Assembly: GCF_027604915.1 (NCBI RefSeq)
Contig: NZ_JAJAQC010000065.1
Coordinates: forward strand, 1-37,901
DNA from: Streptomonospora mangrovi
GTDB taxonomy: Bacteria; Actinomycetota; Actinomycetes; Streptosporangiales; Streptosporangiaceae
DNA length: 37,901 nt
Reading direction: 5' to 3'
Part shown: positions 32,354-37,901 of the stretch, piece after piece
How positions within the stretch are numbered: the stretch's first letter is position 1
Layout: every line of letters starts with the position of its first letter
Made by a program: the position numbers and the translations under genes
Notes under the pieces: model-generated
Databases searched by the model: none
Seen by the model: the letters and a program-made list of their open reading frames with translations, nothing else
What the model was told of the DNA's origin: nothing

Positions 32354-34996
32354 ATGACAGCGGTAAGCGCGGAACGCGACAGTGCTCGCCAGGAGATTCC
32401 CGACCAGCTCCGCGGCGACGTCCGGCTGCTGGGCGGCATGCTCGGCACGGTCCTGGCCGAGAGCGGCGGGGCCGACCTGCTCGACGACGTCGAGCGGCTG
32501 CGGCGCGCCGTCATCGGCGCGCGCGACGGGGCGGTCGACGGCGCCGAGATCACCGAACTCGTGGCCTCCTGGCCCCTGGAGCGGGCCAAGCAGGTCGCCC
32601 GCGCCTTCACCGTCTACTTCCACCTGGCCAACCTGGCCGAGGAGCACCAGCGCATCCGCGCCCTGCGCGAGCGCGACGACGCCGACAACCCGCCCCGGGA
32701 GTCCCTGGCCGCCGCCGTGCGCGCCATCCGCGCCGACGTCGGCGAGGACGCGCTGCGCGACATGGTCGCCAACATGGAGTTCCACCCCGTGCTGACCGCG
32801 CACCCCACCGAGGCGCGGCGCCGGGCGGTCTCCACCTCCATCCTGCGCATCAGCGGGCAACTGGAGAAGCTGCACGCCGCCCACCCCGGCAGCTCCGCCG
32901 AGGCCGAGACCCGGCGCCGCCTGCTGGAGGAGATCGACCTGCTGTGGCGCACCTCCCAGTTGCGCTACACCAAGCTCGACCCGCTGGACGAGGTCCGCAC
33001 CGCCCTCGCCGCCTTCGACGAGACGATCTTCCAGGTGGTCCCGCAGATCTACCGGTCCCTGGACGCCGCGATCGACCCCGAGGGCACCGGCCGCGAACCC
33101 GCCCGCGCCCCCGCCTTCGTGCGCTACGGGAGCTGGATCGGCGGCGACCGCGACGGCAACCCGTTCGTCACCCACGACATCACCCGCGAGGCCATCGCGA
33201 TCCAGTCCGAGCACGTGCTGCGGGCGCTGGAGAACGCCTGCGGCCGGATCGCGCGCACGCTCACCGCCTACGCCAACCTCACCCCGGCCAGCCCCGACCT
33301 GCGCGACCACCTGGCCGCCATCGAGGCCGGCTACCCGCGGACCATGGCCGAGATCGCCAAGCGCTCGCCCAACGAGCCGCACCGCCAGGCCCTGCTGTTC
33401 GCCACCGAGCGGCTGCGCGCCACCCGCGAGCGCAACGCCGACCTCGCCTACCCCAACCCCGAGGCGTTCCTCGCCGACCTGCGCACCGTCCAGGACTCCC
33501 TCACCCGCGCCGGCGCGGTGCGCCAGGCCAACGGCGAGTTGCAGCACCTGGTCTGGCAGGCCGAGACCTTCGGGTTCCACCTCGCCGAACTGGAGATCCG
33601 CCAGCACAGCGCCGTGCACGCCCAGGCGCTGGCCGAGCTGCGCGCCGGCGAGGAGCCCTCCGAGCGCACCCGCGAGGTGCTGGCCACGCTCCGGGTGGTC
33701 GCCTGGATCCAGGAGCGGTTCGGGGTCGACGCCTGCCGCCGCTACATCGTCAGCTTCACCCGCTCGGCCGAGGACATCGCCGCCGTCTACGAGCTGGCCC
33801 GCCACGCCATGCCCGCCGGGCGGGCGCCCGTGCTCGACGTCATCCCGCTGTTCGAGACCGGCGCCGACCTGGAGGCGTCGCCGCGGGTGCTCGACGGCAT
33901 GCTCCGGCTCCCCGAGATGGCGCAGCGCCTGGAGCAGACCGGCCGCCGCATGGAGGTCATGCTGGGCTACAGCGACTCCGCCAAGGACGTCGGCCCGGTC
34001 AGCGCCACCCTGCGCCTCTACGACGCCCAGGCCCAGCTCGCCGAGTGGGCCGAGCGCAACGGCGTCCGGCTCACCCTGTTCCACGGCCGCGGCGGGTCGC
34101 TGGGCCGCGGCGGCGGCCCGGCCAGCCGGGCGCTGCTGGCCCAGGCGCCGGGCTCGGTCGCCGGCCGGTTCAAGGTCACCGAGCAGGGCGAGGTCATCTT
34201 CGCCCGCTACGGCCAGCGCGCCATCGCCCACCGCCACATCGAGCAGGTGGGCCACGCGGTCCTCATGGCCGGCACCGAGCAGGTGCAGGAGCGCGCCCGC
34301 GCGGCGTCGGCCAAGCACCGGGAACTGGCCGACCGCATCGCCGAGGCCGCGCACCGCGCCTACCGCGGACTGGTCGACACCGACGGGTTCGCCGAGTGGT
34401 TCTCCCGGGTCAGCCCGCTGGAGGAGCTGGGCGAGCTGCGGCTGGGCTCGCGCCCGGCGCGGCGCGGCGCCGCGCGCGGGCTGGACGACCTGCGCGCCAT
34501 CCCGTGGGTGTTCGCCTGGACCCAGACCCGCGTGAACCTGCCCGGCTGGTTCGGCCTGGGCACCGGCCTGGCGGCCGTGGCGGACGTCGAGGCGCTGCAC
34601 GCGGCCTACACCGAGTGGCCGCTGTTCTCCTCGCTGCTGGACAACGCCGAGATGAGCCTGGCCAAGACCGACCGCACCATCGCCGAGCGCTACCTGGCGC
34701 TGGGCGGGCGGCCGGAGCTGACCGAGCTGGTGCTGGCCGAGTACGACCGCACCCGCGACCTCGTGCTCAAGGTCACCAAGCACCAGCGGCTGCTGGAGAA
34801 CCGCCGGGTGCTGTCGCGCGCGGTGGACCTGCGCAACCCCTACGTGGACGCGCTGTCCCATCTGCAACTGCGGGCGCTGGAGGCGCTGCGCGGCGAGGAG
34901 GCGCGCGACCTCTCCGAGGAGGACCAGCGCCACCTGGAGCGGCTGCTGTTGCTGACGGTCAACGGCGTGGCCGCCGGCCTCCAGAACACCGGCTGA
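32354..34996 (+). CDS. ppc: Phosphoenolpyruvate carboxylase
   Basis: PEP carboxylase adds bicarbonate to phosphoenolpyruvate to give oxaloacetate, refilling the TCA cycle. The 880-residue product has the catalytic His150 in VLTAHPTEARRR. The second signature is VMLGYSDSAKDVGPVSA, with Lys544, and the third FHGRGGSLGRGGGP, with His577 and Arg579. The C-terminus ends QNTG, the conserved tail that lines the allosteric and active regions. ATG 32354 lies after GGTAAGG; GTG 32348, two codons upstream, is possible. It is preceded by the unusual 985-base region and followed by a 15-base-stem hairpin. Confidence 0.97.
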   Translation: MTAVSAERDSARQEIPDQLRGDVRLLGGMLGTVLAESGGADLLDDVERLRRAVIGARDGAVDGAEITELVASWPLERAKQVARAFTVYFHLANLAEEHQRIRALRERDDADNPPRESLAAAVRAIRADVGEDALRDMVANMEFHPVLTAHPTEARRRAVSTSILRISGQLEKLHAAHPGSSAEAETRRRLLEEIDLLWRTSQLRYTKLDPLDEVRTALAAFDETIFQVVPQIYRSLDAAIDPEGTGREPARAPAFVRYGSWIGGDRDGNPFVTHDITREAIAIQSEHVLRALENACGRIARTLTAYANLTPASPDLRDHLAAIEAGYPRTMAEIAKRSPNEPHRQALLFATERLRATRERNADLAYPNPEAFLADLRTVQDSLTRAGAVRQANGELQHLVWQAETFGFHLAELEIRQHSAVHAQALAELRAGEEPSERTREVLATLRVVAWIQERFGVDACRRYIVSFTRSAEDIAAVYELARHAMPAGRAPVLDVIPLFETGADLEASPRVLDGMLRLPEMAQRLEQTGRRMEVMLGYSDSAKDVGPVSATLRLYDAQAQLAEWAERNGVRLTLFHGRGGSLGRGGGPASRALLAQAPGSVAGRFKVTEQGEVIFARYGQRAIAHRHIEQVGHAVLMAGTEQVQERARAASAKHRELADRIAEAAHRAYRGLVDTDGFAEWFSRVSPLEELGELRLGSRPARRGAARGLDDLRAIPWVFAWTQTRVNLPGWFGLGTGLAAVADVEALHAAYTEWPLFSSLLDNAEMSLAKTDRTIAERYLALGGRPELTELVLAEYDRTRDLVLKVTKHQRLLENRRVLSRAVDLRNPYVDALSHLQLRALEALRGEEARDLSEEDQRHLERLLLLTVNGVAAGLQNTG

Positions 34997-35003
34997 GGCC
35001 GCC

Positions 35004-35035
35004 GGGTGGTCCGGCGGCGCGCCGCCGGACCACCC
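35004..35035 (+). terminator. ppc terminator
   Basis: A perfect 15-base inverted repeat (35004-35018 with 35021-35035) begins seven bases after the ppc stop. Confidence 0.75.
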
Positions 35036-35201
35036 ACCCACGTAGGTCCGCCGCATGCACGCCGCGCGTCGGCGGTCCGCCCATCGGTGCGCGCCGTGTG
35101 CCCGGCCCCGCCACCCCGCCACCCCGCGTGGCCTGCCGCCCGTCCCGGCCCCGCCACCCCGTGCGGCCGTGCGCACCGCCCAAGGGCGGTTGAATGGCCC
35201 C

Positions 35202-36119
35202 ATGGGCGCTGACGACTCCGCATCCGCATCCCCGTCTCCCACCCCCTCCCGGCCGGACCCCGGCTTGGCGGGCGGGCGGCCGCCGCTGCGCGCGGCCGAA
35301 CTGGAGCGCGCCCTGGTGCGTCCGGGCGGGCTGTGGCGCACCCTCACGGTGGTCCCCGCGATGGCCTCCACCAACACCGCGCTGCTGGAGCGGGCGCGCG
35401 CGGGCGAACCCGAGGGCGCGGTCCTGGTCACCGAGCACCAGACCGCCGGGCGCGGGCGCCTGGACCGGGGCTTCACCACGCCACCGCGCGCCGCGCTGAC
35501 CCTGTCGGTGCTGGTGCGCCCGGCGGTGCCGGCAGCGCGGGTGGGCTGGCTGTCGCTGATGATGGGCGCCGCCGCCGTGGCGGCCGTGGAGCGCGCGGCG
35601 GGGGTGACCGCCGCGCTGAAGTGGCCCAACGACCTCCTCTCGGGCGACGGCGAGCACAAGCTCGCCGGAATCCTCGCCGAGGCCGCGTTCCCGCCGCCCG
35701 AGGGCGGCGGCGCGGCGGCCGGGCCGGGGGTGGTCATCGGGATCGGGCTGAACGTGTCGCAGGAGCGCGCGGAGCTGCCGGTGGAGACCGCGACGTCGCT
35801 GGCGCTGTGCGGCGCGCCGGGCGCCGACCGCGACGCGCTGCTGCGCGCGCTGCTGGAGGAGTTCGCCCGGCGCTACACCGACTGGACCGCAGCCGGCGGC
35901 GACGCCGAGGCGGCCGGGCTGGCCCGGGAGTACCGGCGGCACTGCCGGACCATCGGCCGCGACGTGCGGGTCCATCTGCCCGGGGACCGCCGGGTGGAGG
36001 GCCGGGCGGCGGGGGTGGACGCCGAGGGCCGCCTGGTCGTGCGCACGGAGGCGGGGGAGGAGCGGCCGCTGAGCGCCGGGGACGTGGTGCACGTCCGCCC
36101 GGGCGGCGCCGCCGGGTGA
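35202..36119 (+). CDS. birA: Biotin-[acetyl-CoA carboxylase] ligase
   Basis: BirA activates biotin with ATP and attaches it to the carrier lysine, here most likely Lys559 of the carboxylase alpha subunit encoded at 27529-29316. The 305-residue product has SMAST-like MASTNTALLERA, the biotinyl-AMP loop GRGRLDRG (83-90), LKWPNDLL and KLAGILAEA, then a C-terminal domain (RRVEGRAAGVDAEGRLVVRT). There is no N-terminal helix-turn-helix, so it is the non-regulatory (group I) type. The first 30 residues are Ser/Pro-rich. ATG 35202 has no ribosome site; TTGAAT six bases upstream may make it leaderless. Confidence 0.94.
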   Translation: MGADDSASASPSPTPSRPDPGLAGGRPPLRAAELERALVRPGGLWRTLTVVPAMASTNTALLERARAGEPEGAVLVTEHQTAGRGRLDRGFTTPPRAALTLSVLVRPAVPAARVGWLSLMMGAAAVAAVERAAGVTAALKWPNDLLSGDGEHKLAGILAEAAFPPPEGGGAAAGPGVVIGIGLNVSQERAELPVETATSLALCGAPGADRDALLRALLEEFARRYTDWTAAGGDAEAAGLAREYRRHCRTIGRDVRVHLPGDRRVEGRAAGVDAEGRLVVRTEAGEERPLSAGDVVHVRPGGAAG

Positions 36120-36395
36120 GGACGGTCCCGCCGGCGCCGGGTGGCCGCCACGCATGTGTTTCGTCAGGTAAGCACCATTTGTCCTGGGTGAATTGTCGCC
36201 TTTTGTCGGCTAGATATGCTCCATGCGCTTTGTCGACCAATCATCCGCCATGGATGACAATGATTACTTTACGTAGTGAATCAAATTCATAGTGTTACAT
36301 CGAGGTGGTTTGCGGACAGATTCCCTGTGGCGCCCGGGACGGGCCGCCGCAGGCCGGACACGGGGTCCGACCTATACGAGAGGGGAACCTGACCT
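36120..36395 (+). promoter_or_regulatory. AT-richer upstream region of the secreted-protein gene
   Basis: Bases 36160-36310 are the least GC-rich stretch in the window. A possible promoter is TTGTCG (36193-36198), 16 bases, TATGCT (36215-36220). Three TTTGTC-like words occur. The element at 36261-36287 is shared with the next gene. The ribosome site AGGGGAA (36381-36387) precedes the ATG. Confidence 0.5.
36261..36287 (+). promoter_or_regulatory. Shared element, copy 1
   Basis: The element begins TGATTACTTTACGTAGTGAA. It agrees with bases 36789-36815 at about 20 of 27 positions, including the whole TACGTAGT core. It lies 135 bases before the start of the first secreted-protein gene. Confidence 0.6.
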
Positions 36396-36683
36396 ATGAA
36401 GCGCACGACTCTGCGCCGCCTCGCCATCGCCGCGCTCGCCGCGCCCGCGATCGTGCTGTCCGCCCAGTCCATCGCGATGGCCGACAGCGGCTACGCCGCC
36501 GAGGCCACGGCCGCCGGCCCGAACGGCGCCACCTCCTACGGGGTGTTCGCCGCCGCCGGTGACGGCCACGGCGACGGCAAGGGCGACAAGAACGGCGGCG
36601 GCTGGTCGTTCTACCACAAGCACGCCGACTTCGCTGGTCCCAAGGGTGCCGGTACCTACAGCGTGACCAGCGTCGCGGACTAG
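36396..36683 (+). CDS. Small secreted protein with internal repeat
   Basis: I do not recognise this 95-residue protein. It has a clean signal peptide (MKRTTLRRLAIAALAAPAIV..., cut probably after AMA at 30). The mature part of about 65 residues contains two similar blocks, AAGPNGATSYGVFAA and FAGPKGAGTYSVTSVA, joined by a Gly/Asp/Lys/His linker (GDGHGDGKGDKNGGG). The repeat pattern AGPxGAxxYxV suggests a small beta-structured or self-assembling surface protein. It has no cysteine. AGGGGAA is eight bases before the ATG. Two hairpins follow, then a second small secreted protein gene with the same upstream element. Confidence 0.8.
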   Translation: MKRTTLRRLAIAALAAPAIVLSAQSIAMADSGYAAEATAAGPNGATSYGVFAAAGDGHGDGKGDKNGGGWSFYHKHADFAGPKGAGTYSVTSVAD

Positions 36684-36708
36684 GGTCAGCACGCGAATGC
36701 GCGGTTGA

Positions 36709-36738
36709 GGCCGCCGCGGCCAACGGGCCGCGGCGGCC
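36709..36738 (+). terminator. First hairpin after the secreted-protein gene
   Basis: A perfect 13-base stem spans 36709-36721 and 36726-36738 with loop AACG. Confidence 0.65.
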
Positions 36739-36744
36739 CGACCG

Positions 36745-36773
36745 GGGGCCGGGCACCGCGGGTGTCCGGCCCC
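36745..36773 (+). terminator. Second hairpin, with T-rich tail
   Basis: A 13-base stem (36745-36757 with 36761-36773, one G-U pair) is followed by GTTCTCGTTCC. Confidence 0.65.
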
Positions 36774-36788
36774 GTTCTCGTTCCACGC

Positions 36789-36815
36789 TGATTACGGTAC
36801 GTAGTCAGTCGATTG
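36789..36815 (+). promoter_or_regulatory. Shared element, copy 2
   Basis: The element begins TGATTACGGTACGTAGTCAG and lies 87 bases before the second secreted-protein gene. It corresponds to 36261-36287. Confidence 0.6.
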
Positions 36816-36875
36816 CGACCATTTGCCGCGAATTCCCGCGGGCCGTCCGCCCGCGTCCAACGGAAAGCAGGACAG

Positions 36876-37130
36876 ATGAACGGTTTTCTACGCCGCGCCG
36901 GCCTCATCGCCGCCGCGGTCCCGGTGTTCGCGCTCGCCGCGCCCGCCGCCGCCTCCGCCGAGGCCGCATTCTTCGGCGGCGGCACCGCCGCCAACCACGA
37001 GTCCGCCGTCGTCACCGTGGTCAAGAGCTTCACGCGCGCCGACGGCACCGTCGTCTACCGCACCACCACCTACACCGCCGGCCTGGGAGGAGCCCATGTC
37101 AACGTCACCTACAGCACCGCCGCCGGGTGA
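36876..37130 (+). CDS. Second small secreted protein
   Basis: The 84-residue product is not recognised. Its signal peptide is about 1-29 (RRAGLIAAAVPVFALAAP, cut near ASA). The mature part is rich in Thr, Val, Ala and Tyr, with a strongly beta-type pattern (SAVVTVVKSFTRADGTVVYR, then TTTYTAGLGGAHVNVTYST) and no cysteine. The block F-x-x-x-x-G-x-x-x-Y is faintly like the repeat of the first secreted protein, so they may be distant paralogues. ATG 36876 follows AGCAGGAC. The last 35 bases overlap the start of the CAP-domain gene. Confidence 0.75.
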   Translation: MNGFLRRAGLIAAAVPVFALAAPAAASAEAAFFGGGTAANHESAVVTVVKSFTRADGTVVYRTTTYTAGLGGAHVNVTYSTAAG

Positions 37131-37719
37131 GCCGCGCCGGCGGGCGCGGGCCGGGCGCGGTCCCGCCCGCCGGCGCGGTACGGCGGTGCTGGCCGGCCTG
37201 GCCTGCGCCGCCGCGCTGGGCACCGCGCCCGCCGGGGCCGACACCTGGCCCACCGCGCCCGAGCCGCCGGTCGCACCGCAACGGCCCGGCACCGCGCCCG
37301 AGCCGCCCTGGTCGACCGGCGGGACGCAGGGCGGGTCGGGCTCCTCGCACGCCCAGTCGCTGGTGAGCGAGGTCAACGCGGCCCACACCGGCGCCGGCTG
37401 CGCGCGCCTGCGCGAGGACGACCGGCTGACCGACGCCGCGCGCAAGCACGCCGCCGACATGGGCCGGCGCGACCGGCTCACCCACGCGAGCGCCAACGGC
37501 GACCGGGGCGACGACCGCGCCGAGGCCGAGGGCTACCGGCACTGGTCGGGGGAGCTGATCGCCCGGGGCCAGAGCACCGCCGCCGAGGCCGTGCGCGACT
37601 GGAGGAACAGCTCCAGCCATCGCCGCATCATGCTGGACTGCGGGCACACCGAGATCGGCGCCGGGGCCTACGACGCCTCCGGCCGCATCTACTGGACCGT
37701 GGTCCTGGGCCGCGGCTGA
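37096..37719 (+). CDS. Secreted CAP-domain (SCP/PR-1-like) protein
   Basis: CAP-domain proteins are small secreted proteins found in spore coats, sporulation and host interaction; the bacterial function is mostly unknown. The 207-residue product has a basic N-terminus (RRRARAGRGPARRRG), a hydrophobic signal (about 29-47) and a Pro-rich linker. The CAP domain (about 86-207) carries LVSEVNAAHTGAGC, LTDAARKHAADM, HASANGDRGDDRAEAEGY, GELIARGQ in place of the usual ENIA, WRNSSSHRRIML and YWTVVLG. Its ATG lies inside the previous gene, 35 bases before that gene's stop, with GGGAGGAG just upstream, so translation is probably coupled. Confidence 0.88.
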   Translation: MSTSPTAPPPGEPRRRARAGRGPARRRGTAVLAGLACAAALGTAPAGADTWPTAPEPPVAPQRPGTAPEPPWSTGGTQGGSGSSHAQSLVSEVNAAHTGAGCARLREDDRLTDAARKHAADMGRRDRLTHASANGDRGDDRAEAEGYRHWSGELIARGQSTAAEAVRDWRNSSSHRRIMLDCGHTEIGAGAYDASGRIYWTVVLGRG

Positions 37720-37901
37720 TCCGCCGCCCCACCGCGTCCGCACCGCCGCAACCGCCGCACCGCCACGGAAGGGCCGCGAAGTCACGACGGGGCCGCACCG
37801 CGCACCGCGCGGGCGCCCGGCCCCGGGCGGCGGGCGCCGCCGCGCCGCCCCCACGGGGCGCCGCCCGCGGCGTCCCCGCCGCCTGTGCGAGGATCGACCC
37901 G

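Noticed and set aside
32207-35737. A 1176-codon open frame on the - strand antisense to ppc and part of birA
   Set aside because: It is a GC-bias shadow: the + strand encodes complete PEP carboxylase with all catalytic motifs, and the antisense product is low-complexity Gly/Val/Asp/His with no family features.
36271-36285. BldD-type site (AGTGA-N-TCA) inside the shared element
   Set aside because: Only copy 1 has it; copy 2 reads AGTCAGTC, so the common feature of the two is not a BldD box.

Overview
The window is about 37.9 kb of very GC-rich DNA (by eye above 70% G+C, third codon positions almost all G or C) with tightly packed genes on both strands. Gene content points to a filamentous actinomycete: purN-purH-folD with a DUF3017 membrane protein, an acyl-CoA carboxylase with an epsilon subunit, an LCP cell-wall ligase, an FHA-HTH regulator, NAD(P)H-quinone dehydrogenase of the LpdA type, and DmdR/IdeR iron boxes. 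Several genes look leaderless. My guess is the Nocardiopsis/Streptomonospora group, but that is inference. I see no rRNA, tRNA, CRISPR array, insertion sequence or prophage.

Layout. (1) 1-7240: the tail of an unidentified upstream gene, a small DUF4190-like membrane protein (-), then purN-purH-folD (+) for the end of purine synthesis and one-carbon folate supply. These are followed by an FHA-HTH regulator (-), a DUF3017 protein (+) and NADP-isocitrate dehydrogenase icd (+). (2) 7240-7645: a convergent intergenic gap that appears to hold its own promoter, a palindrome and a structured, terminated non-coding RNA. (3) 7648-12865: an LCP ligase (-) and the Leloir operon galT-galE-galK (-), which makes activated sugars for the wall or catabolises galactose. 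(4) 13106-19088: a BrkB/YihY membrane protein, a glutamate-cysteine-ligase-like enzyme overlapping an M20 amidohydrolase, then adenosine deaminase overlapping a PH-domain membrane protein (all +). (5) 19089-19660: an iron-box promoter that drives no recognisable gene. (6) 19661-22619: purine nucleoside phosphorylase and a gamma-glutamylcyclotransferase-like protein (-), divergent from lpdA (+). Adenosine deaminase and the phosphorylase make a purine salvage pair. (7) 22741-27169: a secreted TPM-like protein with a Met/Gly-rich tail, a dicarboxylate/amino-acid symporter and an iron-siderophore binding lipoprotein with an upstream iron box (all -).

(8) 27529-36119: accD-accE-accA (-), a 985-base gene-poor region of unusual composition, then ppc and birA (+). 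BirA would biotinylate AccA, and PEP carboxylase and acyl-CoA carboxylase are both CO2-fixing anaplerotic or precursor enzymes. (9) 36120-37719: two small secreted proteins preceded by a shared 27-base element, the second overlapping a secreted CAP-domain protein. From 37720 to the end I see no gene.

Most operons end in long perfect GC hairpins. The most promising unexplained pieces are the candidate RNA at 7443-7593, the orphan iron-regulated transcription unit at 19140-19590, the 31.4-32.3 kb region with inverted copies of a ~33-base repeat around a lower-GC core, and the shared element before the two secreted-protein genes.
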